From Thermanaeromonas toyohensis ToBE (GTDB lineage: Bacteria; Bacillota; DSM-521; Neomoorellales; Neomoorellaceae): a stretch of DNA of 64,000 nucleotides. The number at the start of each line of letters is the position of its first letter. The first letter of the stretch is position 1. The notes below the pieces were generated by a model. It worked only from the letters and a program-made list of their open reading frames with translations, did no database searches and had not been told where the DNA came from. Shown here in pieces: positions 16,429-26,304 of the stretch. Made by a program: the position numbers and the translations under genes. The stretch is from positions 1,321,587-1,385,586 of the forward strand of contig NZ_LT838272.1 in the NCBI RefSeq assembly GCF_900176005.1. Direction: 5' to 3'.

Positions 16429-19400
16429 GTGAAAAGAAAACATTTCTCGCGTGGCTGGGTGTTTCTTCTGCTGCTGTTTACAGTTATCACTGTATCCCTT
16501 GCCAGGCCAGGTCCGGCTCTGGCCCTTGTGCCTGATGATAGGAGCGACCTCAACATCAATGAGGAAACCTATGTTCAGTTCTTTGACCCTGGCCCCTATC
16601 TGGCCCAGTTCTTGGGGTTTGATCCTAGCTTCAAGTTTTTCGTATACTGGCAATTGGCCACTATTAAAGACCCAACTGGCCGAATTTTGGGTCGGGGCAT
16701 GTACTTCGAGTATCTCCTTGGCCAGCCCCAGGGAGATTATATATTGCCCACCCAGAGGGGTGCCGTCATGGTCAAGACCGACCTTCTCGGGTCTTGGGCC
16801 AACGAGCTGGGCGGTAACCCTGATTTCGTCCAGGATCCGGCCAACTGGCAGCTTTTCAAGGCCAGGATTGAAGGATGGGGTGCTAACCAGGGCTGGAGCA
16901 CTACCAGGGTGCACATCCGGGGTGTGGCCGATATGTGCGGTACGGATGATGTTTCCTGGGATGAAACTAGTAAGACGGTGACCATACGGCCTACGCCCAA
17001 ACCCTTTGCTTATATCGGCGCCCCTACCCAGGCTACCCAGGGCCAGACGGTGACGATCAATATAAGCGGTACTTCTTTCGTTTCCTCCAGGGTTCCTGTG
17101 TGGAAGAATAAGATTTACTACAACCTCTATGCCGACGGCCAGTGGATAGCTGGCGGGGAAGAAAACAAGCAGCAGTTTGTGAGAAGTGTACAGTACACGG
17201 TAAATAAAAACCCTGGCGAGAAGGTAAAGCTCGAAATCAGGGTGAGCGATGGGGTCTTGAGGCGTACAGTGGTGGAGAAATATATTGAGGTGCCAGCTTC
17301 GGGCATGGGGCCGCTACCTCCGGGACCGCCTACACCCCCGCCTCCACCTCCTGCAGAACCTCCGCCGCCTCCACCCCCACTGCTACCGCCGCCCGATATG
17401 AGCCCGGTGGCTGATTTTACGGTGTCCAATCCCAACCCGGCGGAAAACGAAATCGTGACCCTAAGTGACACTTCGACTCATCCTGGCAGCCAGTACGGGG
17501 AGAGGATAGTGTCGTGGACCTGGGACATCCAGGGGGTTGGCACCAGAACCGGCAGGACGGTGAGCATGAGCTGGCCGGTGGCAGGGACGTATAAGATCAC
17601 TCTTGCGGTAACGGATCAGGATGGGGATAGCAGCAGCAAGACCAAATCGGTGGTGGTAGCTGCGGCTCCCCCGGTGGCAAACATATCGGTCAGCCCCAAG
17701 CGCATCCTGGCAGGCCGGGAGGTTATTATCAGCGGTGACGGCAGCATTACTGGTGGTGGGAGGACGGTGCTGCTGGACCAGAATGAGTGGCAGATCTACC
17801 GGCCCGATGGCGGCTTAAAGTGGTCGGGAGTACAGAGGTACCCGAAGAACGACCCGCCGCCCAACCAGATGTTCAACTCGCCGGGCACGTGGAAGGTGAG
17901 GCTCCGGGTGACGGACTCCGGCGGCAACAAGTCGGAATGGGCCGAGGAGACGGTAGAGGTGCTGCCGGATAAACCTCCGGTGGCGGATTTCTGGGTGGCT
18001 AATACTGCTGCGAGAAATGTAGTTGGCGGGTATTCCTTAACCGTACAGGACAGGAGCTCCGTTCCGCAGCCGGACGCCTCTATGGGTAATGAAATATTTA
18101 AGCGTGAGTGGACGCTGTATTACGATAAGAACAACAACGGGGTTTACGGCGATGCTGGTGATGAGGTGATACGGCCTGGAGATACGGGAAAAAGCGCAAG
18201 GATAATCCAGGCCTCGGATAATGACCCGCAGCCCAGGCTGGAGTTCTACCAGACGGGGCGGTATAAGTTGGAGCTCAGGGTTACCGAGAGATGGTACGGC
18301 TGGGGGACTTGGTGGAGCGGGTTGAGCGGGGATACGGCTTCTAAGCCACTTAATGAAAAGATAATAACGGTTGTAAATTTAGCCCCGGCAGGGAGCTTTT
18401 CTTCCAACCCGAAACCGGCAACACCTTTTGCCTTGCCGCCTGAGCTCAGCGGCTGGCGGTATGCAAAAGAGATAGTAGTAACTAACAGCAGCTCCCGGAA
18501 CCTGACCGATTTTCAGGTCCGGGTTATTGTGGATACTGCGGCGGAGATCTCGGCCGGGCGGATGCGCCCTGACTGCGGCGATGTCAGGTTCGTGGTGGTT
18601 GATGATGCGGGCCGGGTGTCTGCTATACCTTATTTTATGGACGGCGGGGCTAATACTGCAACCACGCCTTTCTGGGTTAAAGTACCGTCGGTACCTCCTA
18701 ACAGTTCGGTAAAAGTATACATGCTTTATGGTAAACCTGATGCTCCCCCTGCAAGCAATGGCCTGGCTACCTTCGAGGCCTTCCGCTATGGGGATCTCGA
18801 TACCTACATTACTTCCGTTTACTACCCGTACCAAAACTTCGCTAATGGCTCATACTTGTACGTCGGAGGTTGGGCGGATTACTACTACTCTCTCCTTAAG
18901 ATACCCAGCGAGATGGTTCCTGGGTATGTGAACGCAGGGAACCTGGAGCAAGTGGAGCTTAGAATGATCTGGTGGGGTATGAATCCCTCTGGTTATACAC
19001 AGACCCAGAGAGCACGCCTCCACAGGGTTACGAGCCCCTGGGAACCGTCTACAGTTACATGGAACAGCCGCCCGGGCTTCGACAGTACCGATCTGGTCGT
19101 GTTTTCTCAGACAATCCCTTCACCAGGCTGGATGGTCTGGACGCCAGCCACACCCTTAAGCTGGGTTTCCTTCGATATTACAAATTGGGTTAGGGGATGG
19201 CTTTCTGGTACCTATCAGAACTATGGGCTGGTGTGGGTACCAGATAATACGGGTGGAGTATGGATCAACTTCGCTTCGGAAAACAACGGCGTGTTTATTG
19301 ATTACCACAGCCATGGCTCTGTCGTAATCGGTCTCCAGCCGTGGTACGTAGTACTCCGGTATGGCGGAGGCAATGAACTCATGCTAGAACGGAGCATGTC

Positions 19401-21075
19401 GTTGCCCCTGGCGTGGTGGACGAGGAAGAATATTTCACCTTATCCCACCGTGGCCGTCATGCCTGGATACGTAAGTTTAGAAGTGGAAACCAACTCGTTG
19501 CCAAACGTCCTTCTCATATACCAGCAGGCAGACTTTCCTACTTTGTATGTCGATCCTGAATCCGACCCCAAAATCACCGAACAGTGGTACTACGAGCATG
19601 ACCCCAACCACCTCATGGGCTACGACCTCAGCAACTCCTGGGGCCTCAACACCGATGTGCACCAGAAGACGTTCACTCAGCCGGTTACTTCCTTTTCCAA
19701 GCCCGGCACCTACACGGTAAAATACCGGGTTCAGGACCAGCCGCCGAACTCGCCTTACTGGAACGACCCCGATGCCGGGCGCAAGTGGTCCCAGTGGGCG
19801 GAGATGAAAGTGCATGTTCACAGGAGGCCTGTGGCGGGATTTACTGTTACGCCGTCTAACCCTTTACCCGGCCAGCAGGTGGCGTACCAGGATCTTTCCT
19901 ACGACCCCGATCTGCAGTTTACAGACCCTGAGGGTAAGAAGGGTATCCGGTCCTGGCAGTGGCAGTACCGGGTGGACGGCGGGGAGTGGATAACTTCTTC
20001 GGAACCCCCGGCGTATTTTACCCAGCCTGGCAGCGTGGAGGTGCGGCTCAGGGTCCAGGACTTCCTGGGTGCCTGGAGCGACTGGGCTTATGGGAGCATC
20101 ACTGTTCAGAACAGGAAGCCCGTGGCCTACTTCCAGGCCTGGCCCAACCCGGCGGGCAGGACGGAAGAGGTAAAGCTGCTGGATGCTAGCTATGACCCGG
20201 ACGGGGACGCCATCATAGCCTGGGAGTGGACGGTACAGGGTATAGGGACGCGTACCTCCCAGAATGTGACGGGGATTTCCTGGGCTAACCCAGGTATTTA
20301 CCCTGTCACCTTGCGGGTGATGGACCAGCACGGGCTGTGGTCCGACCCGTATACAGGCTACGTGACCGTGGAGGACTGCTGGCCCAACCGGCCGCCGGTG
20401 GCTGCCATAAGCTTTAACCCTAACCCCGGGTATACGGGTGAACCCCTCACTGCCTTGGGCACTGGTTCTTACGATCCCGACCCGGGAGACTATATTAAAG
20501 CCTGCCTCTGGCGGTACAGGCCGCCCGGCGGAGACTGGATAGGTCCTATCAGCCAGTACCGGGGCGAGGCGGGGTTCTTGCGGCTAGGGGTGGTGCCGGC
20601 GGATGACCAGGCGGGCACCTGGACCTTTGAGCTTACGGTAATCGACAGCCACGATGCCATGGTCACCACCACGGCTACGGTGAGGGTGGAGCCGGGCTTT
20701 GCGGTCCGGGTGGAAGGTGTCATACCCCAGCCCGCAGAGCGCGGCCGGAACATGATCGTCCGCGCCAGCGCCTGCCGGCCTAGTGACGGGCAGCTGGTGG
20801 CCATCGACGCCATGAAGGTGATCATACCCACCGGCAATTTACCTTCCGGCTGGCAGCCCTTTGAAGCATGGATGACCTATAACCCTTCCCGCGGCATGTG
20901 GGAATACACGTACCTCATCCCCAACCGGGTGCAGGAGGGCCGCTGGCCGGATGACGGCTGGTATACGGTTAAGGTTATCGGCTACCGGAATGGGGTGGCC
21001 AAGGAGGCGTATTACAATTTCGAGGTGCGCGGGCACATCTTGAAGAGGCTGATAATACAGACCGAAAGCTGGTAA
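16429..21075 (+). CDS. Large surface protein with PKD, DUF2341 and DNRLRE-like domains
   Basis: A 1548-residue exported protein. GTG at 16429 is chosen because AAAGGAGGG lies six bases upstream. Order: signal peptide (1-32, ending GPALA), an N-terminal domain of about 260 residues, a proline-rich linker (about 295-325), and at least two PKD-type beta-sandwich repeats. Next come a DUF2341 domain (WRYAKEIVVTNSSSRNLTDF onward) and a DNRLRE-like region (WNSRPGF and FDITNWVRGWL). Four or five more PKD-like repeats follow, each with a VTLRVMDQHG or VRLRVQDFLG strand. No LPxTG or C-terminal anchor is visible. Its place in the Tad locus suggests a pilus-linked adhesin or tip protein. It is flanked by terminators, so it is probably its own transcript. 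Confidence 0.8.
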   Translation: MKRKHFSRGWVFLLLLFTVITVSLARPGPALALVPDDRSDLNINEETYVQFFDPGPYLAQFLGFDPSFKFFVYWQLATIKDPTGRILGRGMYFEYLLGQPQGDYILPTQRGAVMVKTDLLGSWANELGGNPDFVQDPANWQLFKARIEGWGANQGWSTTRVHIRGVADMCGTDDVSWDETSKTVTIRPTPKPFAYIGAPTQATQGQTVTINISGTSFVSSRVPVWKNKIYYNLYADGQWIAGGEENKQQFVRSVQYTVNKNPGEKVKLEIRVSDGVLRRTVVEKYIEVPASGMGPLPPGPPTPPPPPPAEPPPPPPPLLPPPDMSPVADFTVSNPNPAENEIVTLSDTSTHPGSQYGERIVSWTWDIQGVGTRTGRTVSMSWPVAGTYKITLAVTDQDGDSSSKTKSVVVAAAPPVANISVSPKRILAGREVIISGDGSITGGGRTVLLDQNEWQIYRPDGGLKWSGVQRYPKNDPPPNQMFNSPGTWKVRLRVTDSGGNKSEWAEETVEVLPDKPPVADFWVANTAARNVVGGYSLTVQDRSSVPQPDASMGNEIFKREWTLYYDKNNNGVYGDAGDEVIRPGDTGKSARIIQASDNDPQPRLEFYQTGRYKLELRVTERWYGWGTWWSGLSGDTASKPLNEKIITVVNLAPAGSFSSNPKPATPFALPPELSGWRYAKEIVVTNSSSRNLTDFQVRVIVDTAAEISAGRMRPDCGDVRFVVVDDAGRVSAIPYFMDGGANTATTPFWVKVPSVPPNSSVKVYMLYGKPDAPPASNGLATFEAFRYGDLDTYITSVYYPYQNFANGSYLYVGGWADYYYSLLKIPSEMVPGYVNAGNLEQVELRMIWWGMNPSGYTQTQRARLHRVTSPWEPSTVTWNSRPGFDSTDLVVFSQTIPSPGWMVWTPATPLSWVSFDITNWVRGWLSGTYQNYGLVWVPDNTGGVWINFASENNGVFIDYHSHGSVVIGLQPWYVVLRYGGGNELMLERSMSLPLAWWTRKNISPYPTVAVMPGYVSLEVETNSLPNVLLIYQQADFPTLYVDPESDPKITEQWYYEHDPNHLMGYDLSNSWGLNTDVHQKTFTQPVTSFSKPGTYTVKYRVQDQPPNSPYWNDPDAGRKWSQWAEMKVHVHRRPVAGFTVTPSNPLPGQQVAYQDLSYDPDLQFTDPEGKKGIRSWQWQYRVDGGEWITSSEPPAYFTQPGSVEVRLRVQDFLGAWSDWAYGSITVQNRKPVAYFQAWPNPAGRTEEVKLLDASYDPDGDAIIAWEWTVQGIGTRTSQNVTGISWANPGIYPVTLRVMDQHGLWSDPYTGYVTVEDCWPNRPPVAAISFNPNPGYTGEPLTALGTGSYDPDPGDYIKACLWRYRPPGGDWIGPISQYRGEAGFLRLGVVPADDQAGTWTFELTVIDSHDAMVTTTATVRVEPGFAVRVEGVIPQPAERGRNMIVRASACRPSDGQLVAIDAMKVIIPTGNLPSGWQPFEAWMTYNPSRGMWEYTYLIPNRVQEGRWPDDGWYTVKVIGYRNGVAKEAYYNFEVRGHILKRLIIQTESW

Positions 21076-21085
21076 CATCTTGCCT

Positions 21086-21121
21086 CCCGGGCTGGGTCTC
21101 CTGGCCCGGGATTCTTCTTTT
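21086..21121 (+). terminator. Rho-independent terminator
   Basis: CCCGGGC and GCCCGGG arms (21086-21092, 21104-21110) with an 11-base loop, followed by ATTCTTCTTTTC. It separates the large surface protein from the TadV gene. Confidence 0.8.
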
Positions 21122-21140
21122 CAGGAGGGGGTGACTAGCA

Positions 21141-21692
21141 ATGGACCCGCCAGCGATTTTTTATTTACTGGGGTTTATCGTCCCCGTAAATATAGCCGGT
21201 TTCTGTGACTGGTGCTGGAATCTCGTCCCCAATGCGATTACTCTCCCTCTTATGCTAGCGGGCATGGTTCATCAGACGATTTATGGCGGGCTGGAAGGTT
21301 TGCGAGAAGCCTTCCCCGGGGGTTTTGCCTTTTTTATCTTCGGGTGCTTCCTGTACCGGCTGGGTGGAATAGGAGGCGGGGATGATAAGCTGATGATTGC
21401 CATAGGCTGCTGGCTGGGAGCGGGGAAAGCAGCGGTGATAGTCTTGGCCGCGGCAATAATAGGGATAGTATGGGGGTTGTACAAGTATGCCCGGATGGGG
21501 ATCCTCCGGGAGCGCTTGCAGGCGTTCTTGGGCGCCTTGTATTTAAGGCTGGTGTACGGCACAAAGCCCGGCTGGAGCTGGCCCAGGCTCCCTGAGGATG
21601 TTAATGCTCCCGTACCCCGGGAGGCAGTGCCCTTCGGCACCTGCCTGGCCGTGGCCGCCACACTGCTGATTATAGTTTGGGGAGGTAGGTAA
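21141..21692 (+). CDS. tadV: Prepilin peptidase (TadV/CpaA, A24 family)
   Basis: A 183-residue polytopic membrane protein of the A24 aspartic prepilin peptidase family, which trims Flp, TadE and related pseudopilins at the inner side of the membrane. The two active-site Asp are seen in FCDWCWNLVPNAIT (helix 1 end) and GIGGGDDKLMIAIG. Length matches the minimal TadV type without an N-methylase domain. It starts the tadV-cpaB-cpaF-tadB-tadC operon, with gaps of only a few bases or overlaps. Confidence 0.88.
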   Translation: MDPPAIFYLLGFIVPVNIAGFCDWCWNLVPNAITLPLMLAGMVHQTIYGGLEGLREAFPGGFAFFIFGCFLYRLGGIGGGDDKLMIAIGCWLGAGKAAVIVLAAAIIGIVWGLYKYARMGILRERLQAFLGALYLRLVYGTKPGWSWPRLPEDVNAPVPREAVPFGTCLAVAATLLIIVWGGR

Positions 21693-21694
21693 TC

Positions 21695-22363
21695 ATGCTC
21701 AAATCTTCTTTTAAAAAGATACCAGGAGGATCCTTACTACTGACTGCCCTCTTGACGGGCATTCTGGCTGCTACCGGGGTTTATGCTGCTTTTGCTAGTG
21801 TATACCAGCCAGCCCAGGTGGTAGTGGCCGCAAGGAACGTGGAGCCGCTAAAAAAGATAGGGCCTGGGGATGTTAAGGTGATTACCATTTCCAGAAGGGA
21901 TCTCCATCCCCGCGCTTTGACACAGCTAGGCCAGGCTATAGGTGCTTATACCAGGATGCCTTTGGTGGAAGGGGAGATGCTTTTCCCGGAGAAGCTGGTA
22001 CGCGATCCCGGCCAGGCTGTTGAGGCCTACGGCACCATGAAGCCGGACGAGACCCTTATAACCCTTAAATCCAGCCAGGTAAACTGGCCGGATGTATTGC
22101 GTGATGGTGACTTCGTTTCCGCCCTGGCGGTGTATCCAGACAGGGTGGAGGAAGTAGCTACTCATGCCAGGGTAGTCCACAATAGCAAGCCCTTGCCCAT
22201 CCTGGGCGAGCTCCAGAGTGCCCGGGAGGCGGAGGCCAGGCCCACTTCGGAGATCACCCTTCTCTTAAATAGAGAGGAAGCCAAGAAGATCCTGATGGCT
22301 ACCATCTCTGCTAAACTTGTGTATCTCTTGCCTCAAAGTCCGGAGAAGGTTGCTGCCCGGTGA
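21695..22363 (+). CDS. cpaB: CpaB/RcpC-type pilus assembly protein (SAF domain)
   Basis: A 222-residue protein: one N-terminal transmembrane helix (about residues 12-32), then a SAF domain (QVVVAARNVEPLKKIGPGDVKVITI to GEMLFPEKLV), then an RcpC-like domain. In Tad systems CpaB lies outside the cytoplasmic membrane; in Gram-positives without a secretin it probably shapes the exit path through the envelope. It starts two bases after tadV and runs to just before cpaF. Confidence 0.82.
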   Translation: MLKSSFKKIPGGSLLLTALLTGILAATGVYAAFASVYQPAQVVVAARNVEPLKKIGPGDVKVITISRRDLHPRALTQLGQAIGAYTRMPLVEGEMLFPEKLVRDPGQAVEAYGTMKPDETLITLKSSQVNWPDVLRDGDFVSALAVYPDRVEEVATHARVVHNSKPLPILGELQSAREAEARPTSEITLLLNREEAKKILMATISAKLVYLLPQSPEKVAAR

Positions 22364-22412
22364 AGGCGGGCGGGTGCCTGCCGGGAGTAGGGTATTTATC
22401 TGCGAAAGGACG

Positions 22413-23633
22413 GTGAGAGAGTTGAATATCCAGAATCAGGAGTGGGATAAGGTCCTGGAGGCCACCAGGAGAGTCCTGGTGGAAAAGTACGGGGAATCCC
22501 TGCTTTCGGCCAACGGCAATATGGTGGAGCTGGTGAGGGAAGAGGCCAGGAAGGTGCTGGGCCGGGAGGATAAGGAAGTCGAGGATTACGTGGTGAGCTG
22601 GATCGCAGGCCTTGGCCCTGTGGACCAGCTTTTAAAGGATCCGCTGGTGAGCGAGATAATGATTAATGGCCCGCATGATATCTTTATAGAAAGGGAGGGC
22701 CGCATTGAAAGAACGGAGTTAAGTTACCGGGATAACGAGGAAGTGATGAACGTCCTGTACCGCCTGGTGCAGAGGTGCGGGCGGAGGATTAACTTCTCCT
22801 CGCCATTAGTGGATGCCAGGCTCCCCGACGGTTCCCGGGTGAACGCCGTGGTACCGCCTGCGGCTCCTTACCCGTGCGTTACCATCCGGCGTTTTGTAAA
22901 GCGCTCCTTCTCCACCGCAGAACTCCTGGATATGGGGTTTTTATCTCCGGAGATGGTTACTTTTTTGCAGGCTGCTGTAGAAGGGAAGGCCAATATCGTG
23001 GTGGCCGGGGCCACCGGGTCAGGCAAGACTACCCTGATCCGGTGGCTCTGTAGCTTCATCCCGCCCGGGGAAAGGGTTGTTACTATCGAGGATACCCTGG
23101 AGCTGGGGCTGGAGCGGGAGCACGTGGTGCCTTTAGAGGCTTCGGATAAGGCGGGGATTTATGAGCTAATGATTAACGCCTTGAGGATGCGGCCGGACAG
23201 GATTATCTTGGGCGAGATCAGGGGCAAGGAAGCCTTTGAGCTTTTGCAGGCTATGGGTACCGGCCATGATGGTTCCATAACTTCTGTGCACACCAACTAC
23301 AACAAGCGGGCGGCTATACAGCGCATAGTGCGGGCGGCCTTGAGGGCTGGCGGGGTGACGGCCTCAGAACTGGAGGAGATGATTGTGGAGGTCATCGACC
23401 TCCTTATTTTTGTGGAGCGCTTGCGGGACGGCTCCCGCAAGGTGGTGAGCATAAGCCAGGTGATTCCAGGGGAGGGCAAGCCAGCCTTCAGGGATATTTA
23501 CCGCTATCGCTACAGCCAGGGGATCCACGAGTGCGTGGGCGAGGTAACGGAGGAGTTGAAAGAGAAGCTCAAGAAGAACCTGGCCGGGTGCCTGCCTCCT
23601 ATCCGGCCCTTTGGGGGTGGGGGATGTGACTGA
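22413..23633 (+). CDS. cpaF: Tad pilus assembly ATPase CpaF/TadA
   Basis: A secretion ATPase of the GspE/VirB11 superfamily that powers Flp pilus assembly. Walker A is GATGSGKTTLIRW, the Asp box is in VVTIEDTLELGLE, Walker B is DRIILGEIRGKEAFELLQAM and the His box is GSITSVHTNY. GTG at 22413, with AAGGA just upstream, gives 406 residues; the open frame extends back into cpaB to 22317, but that part shows no family similarity. It is followed by tadB with an overlap. Confidence 0.9.
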   Translation: MRELNIQNQEWDKVLEATRRVLVEKYGESLLSANGNMVELVREEARKVLGREDKEVEDYVVSWIAGLGPVDQLLKDPLVSEIMINGPHDIFIEREGRIERTELSYRDNEEVMNVLYRLVQRCGRRINFSSPLVDARLPDGSRVNAVVPPAAPYPCVTIRRFVKRSFSTAELLDMGFLSPEMVTFLQAAVEGKANIVVAGATGSGKTTLIRWLCSFIPPGERVVTIEDTLELGLEREHVVPLEASDKAGIYELMINALRMRPDRIILGEIRGKEAFELLQAMGTGHDGSITSVHTNYNKRAAIQRIVRAALRAGGVTASELEEMIVEVIDLLIFVERLRDGSRKVVSISQVIPGEGKPAFRDIYRYRYSQGIHECVGEVTEELKEKLKKNLAGCLPPIRPFGGGGCD

Positions 23634-24492
23634 CGTAAAGCTTATTTCTTTTCTGGTCTTCCTTTTTGCGGCCAGTACCTGCTTCTACTTGGGGCGGGGG
23701 AGGGTTGTGAGCCTGCTGGAAGCTTACAGGCGGCAGCAGCTCTTTTCTTCACCCCCGCCCCGGGGCTCGACCCGGTACTTATTAGACCGGATGGGGCGCT
23801 CAAGACAGGGGTTTATTCTCCTTACAGCAGTCCTGGCCGCCGCTGGGATTGTGGTCGGGCTCTTGCTTGACAACCTGGCCGCCAGCGTCCTTTCAGCGGT
23901 TTTTGCGGTCATTTTTAGCTTTAAGAAGCTAGAAGTGGATTACCGCCAGTACAAGGCCCGGGTAGATGAGCAGGCGCAGGCGGCCCTTCAGATGATAGCT
24001 TCCCTGTACGATACCACCGGCGACCTGGTCCGGGCCATCGAGGGGGCAGCAAGCTGCACGGCATCGCCTATGCGGGACGAGCTGGTGAAGACCCTGGTGG
24101 AATACAAGACCGGAGCTTCTCTGGCGGAGGCACTGCAGTCTTTTGCGGAGAGGGCTGACAACCGGGATATAGACATATTCGTGAAAGCCGTCGTCTTATC
24201 CGAAAAGTACGGGACGGATACGGCCGAGGTGGTGGCGGAGATCGCCCGGGTGATCCGGGACCGGATAATGTTGCGCGAGGAGTTGAGAAGCGAGGTGCGC
24301 GGGCAAAAGCTTACGGTTAATCTTTTCTTGCTCTTCCTGCCTTTGACCGCCTTGCTCCTTTATTTCTCCAGCGAGGCCCGGTACATTATCACCGGCACTT
24401 TCTTCGGCAAGGCAGTAATATGCTTTATTATCCTGGTGGAGTTCGGGGCCTGGTATTTCAGCCGCCATGCGGGGGTGGTGGAGGAGCTATGA
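23626..24492 (+). CDS. tadB: Tad pilus platform protein TadB
   Basis: A polytopic platform protein of the T2SSF family. Two N-terminal hydrophobic helices are followed by a cytoplasmic helical domain (ALQMIASLYDTTGDLVRAIE to FVKAVVLSEKYGTDTAEVVAEIA), then two C-terminal membrane helices. GTG at 23626, preceded by a G-rich ribosome site and overlapping the cpaF stop, gives 288 residues; a TTG at 23611 is the other option. TadB and TadC form the membrane base that couples CpaF to pilin extraction. Confidence 0.85.
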   Translation: MTDVKLISFLVFLFAASTCFYLGRGRVVSLLEAYRRQQLFSSPPPRGSTRYLLDRMGRSRQGFILLTAVLAAAGIVVGLLLDNLAASVLSAVFAVIFSFKKLEVDYRQYKARVDEQAQAALQMIASLYDTTGDLVRAIEGAASCTASPMRDELVKTLVEYKTGASLAEALQSFAERADNRDIDIFVKAVVLSEKYGTDTAEVVAEIARVIRDRIMLREELRSEVRGQKLTVNLFLLFLPLTALLLYFSSEARYIITGTFFGKAVICFIILVEFGAWYFSRHAGVVEEL

Positions 24493-25310
24493 TTTCCACG
24501 GTGTTACCGGTATGCATCCTGGTAGCGGCCGCGGTTTTCCTGTTAATTGTAGCCTGGAAAGCACCTCCTGACCTGGTCAGGCGCGCGGGCAGGAGGTTTT
24601 CTTCTGCCGCCACCAGGGAGAGGTACAGGCTTTATCTGTGGCGCTTGGGCCGGGAACAGGAGGTGGACCCGGAGGTTATCTTAGGTTTCCGGGCCATAGC
24701 CGGTGCCGCTGCGGTCCTGGCAGGCGTTATGGCCTGGCCCGCAAGCTTACCCCTGGCCGTATTGTTCCTGGGCGCTGGGGCCTTGCTCTATATATTCCCG
24801 GAAAAGTACCTGGAAAGAAAAGAGAAGCTTCAAAGTTTGCGCCGGGAATTTCCCCTGATGGTGACTCTTCTTAAAGTGTTTGCGCGGGCGAGCGATCTCT
24901 ACCAGGCCATGCGGGTGGTGAGGGGGGCTGTAAGGGGTGAACTTAAGAGGCAGCTCGATATCCTGGCTGCGGAGCTCGAGGTCTTCCCCTTGCCCGAAGC
25001 CCTGGACAACCTGGCCAAAAGGGCCGGGTACGGGCCCCTGGCAAGTCTAATAGGCGTGGTCATGATGGCCATCCAGACGGGAGCCAACGTGGAGGAGGTG
25101 CTGGACACCTTCGCCCGGCACGCCTATGAAGAGAGGGTAAACGACATAAGGCGGAAGATCAAGGTACAGCCCATTTTAATGGCCGTGATACCGGCGGTCA
25201 TGTTTTTATCCCTTTTACTGCTTTTTGTTTTCCCCATGTACGCCAGTATAATCGATAAAACTCCGGGTTTATTAGTTCAGGAGGGAGAAAAATATGCTCG
25301 TTGCTATTGA
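24489..25310 (+). CDS. tadC: Tad pilus platform protein TadC
   Basis: A 273-residue second T2SSF-domain platform protein. Its ATG overlaps the tadB stop (ATGA) and is preceded by GGAGG, so it is preferred over the upstream open frame. It contains the family core RREFPLMVTLLKVFARASDLYQAM and SLIGVVMMAIQTGANVEEVLDTFA, followed by two C-terminal membrane helices. The last codons overlap the ParM-like gene, so tad and par functions share a transcript. Confidence 0.85.
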   Translation: MISTVLPVCILVAAAVFLLIVAWKAPPDLVRRAGRRFSSAATRERYRLYLWRLGREQEVDPEVILGFRAIAGAAAVLAGVMAWPASLPLAVLFLGAGALLYIFPEKYLERKEKLQSLRREFPLMVTLLKVFARASDLYQAMRVVRGAVRGELKRQLDILAAELEVFPLPEALDNLAKRAGYGPLASLIGVVMMAIQTGANVEEVLDTFARHAYEERVNDIRRKIKVQPILMAVIPAVMFLSLLLLFVFPMYASIIDKTPGLLVQEGEKYARCY

Positions 25311-26298
25311 CCAGGGTTACGGCTATACCAAAGCCGTGGCAGGGGAAAAGAAGGCCGTTTTCCCCTCGGTGGTCTCGCCTGCCAGTGAAACTGATCTGGG
25401 GTTAGGCCGGGTTTCCTGGGGACACTGCGTTACGGTAAGACCCCAGGGTTCTATGGTTAAGCGCCAGTATTTTGCTGGCGAACTGGCGGTGAGGTGCGGG
25501 CTTGCCGCCCATCTGACCCTGGCGCGGGACAAGCTTTCAAGGGACATTTCTGTCCTTCTCATGCTGACTGCGGCCTACCTGGCAGGTACCGAGGGCCAGG
25601 TGACCCTGGCTTATGGCCTGCCGATAGCTTATTTTCGCCACCAGCGAGACGAAGCCCGGCGGTCCCTCCAGGGAACGGCTGCTTATGTGAGCGTTGACAA
25701 TGGGCCGGAAAAGTATATTAGCTTCAACCATGTTGCGGTGTTCCCGCAGGGGGTTGGCGCGCTGTTCAGTGTGGACAGGCTACCGCAGGAAGGACTGGTG
25801 GGATTGCTCGACATAGGCTTTTATACCACGGACTACCTGCTGGTAGATGTAAGGAAAGATAGGGTAGAGCCCCTGCCGAACTATTTCGGCTCTATGGAGA
25901 TAGGTGTGAGTTCGGCCATGAAGGCCTTTGGGGACCGGTTCCTGCGGTTAACCGGCAGGCCTTTGAGCCTGGTGGAGACCCAAGAGCTCTGGGGTAAGTC
26001 CCGCCTGACCTTTGAGGGACAGAAACTAGATCTGGAACCGCTCCAGGAAGAAAGCCGCGTTGTGGTGGCGCAGGCAATAGTTGAGGGCATAACTGCTGCC
26101 TGGGCCCAGAAACTTAGCTATGTTGATGTAATATATCTGGCCGGTGGTGGCGGCCTGGAGTTTTTATCTACACTAAGGCAGTCCCTGCGCAGGGATGTAG
26201 TTCTGGTACCCGAACCGCAATACGCTAATGCCCTGGGCTTTTACCGCATGGCCTTAAAGCATCTGGGCGCCGGGAGTAAAAGCGCCGGGTCTATGTAG
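25294..26298 (+). CDS. parM: ParM/StbA-like actin ATPase (DNA segregation)
   Basis: A 334-residue actin-fold protein of the ParM/StbA group, which forms filaments that push replicated DNA apart. Phosphate 1 is AIDQGYGYTKAVAGEKK at the N terminus, phosphate 2 is GLLDIGFYTTDYLLVD (about residues 170-185) and the adenosine motif is IYLAGGGGLEF. The AGGAGGGA ribosome site lies inside the end of tadC, and the frames overlap by 17 bases. Downstream is an array of four identical dyads and then a small basic protein, which together look like a type II partition locus. Its presence suggests the element can exist as, or derives from, a replicating plasmid. Confidence 0.8.
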   Translation: MLVAIDQGYGYTKAVAGEKKAVFPSVVSPASETDLGLGRVSWGHCVTVRPQGSMVKRQYFAGELAVRCGLAAHLTLARDKLSRDISVLLMLTAAYLAGTEGQVTLAYGLPIAYFRHQRDEARRSLQGTAAYVSVDNGPEKYISFNHVAVFPQGVGALFSVDRLPQEGLVGLLDIGFYTTDYLLVDVRKDRVEPLPNYFGSMEIGVSSAMKAFGDRFLRLTGRPLSLVETQELWGKSRLTFEGQKLDLEPLQEESRVVVAQAIVEGITAAWAQKLSYVDVIYLAGGGGLEFLSTLRQSLRRDVVLVPEPQYANALGFYRMALKHLGAGSKSAGSM

Positions 26299-26304
26299 AA
26301 GTGC

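Noticed and set aside
17127-17471. Glycine/proline-rich minus-strand frame opposite the large surface protein
   Set aside because: It is the shadow of the proline-rich linker codons of the plus-strand gene.
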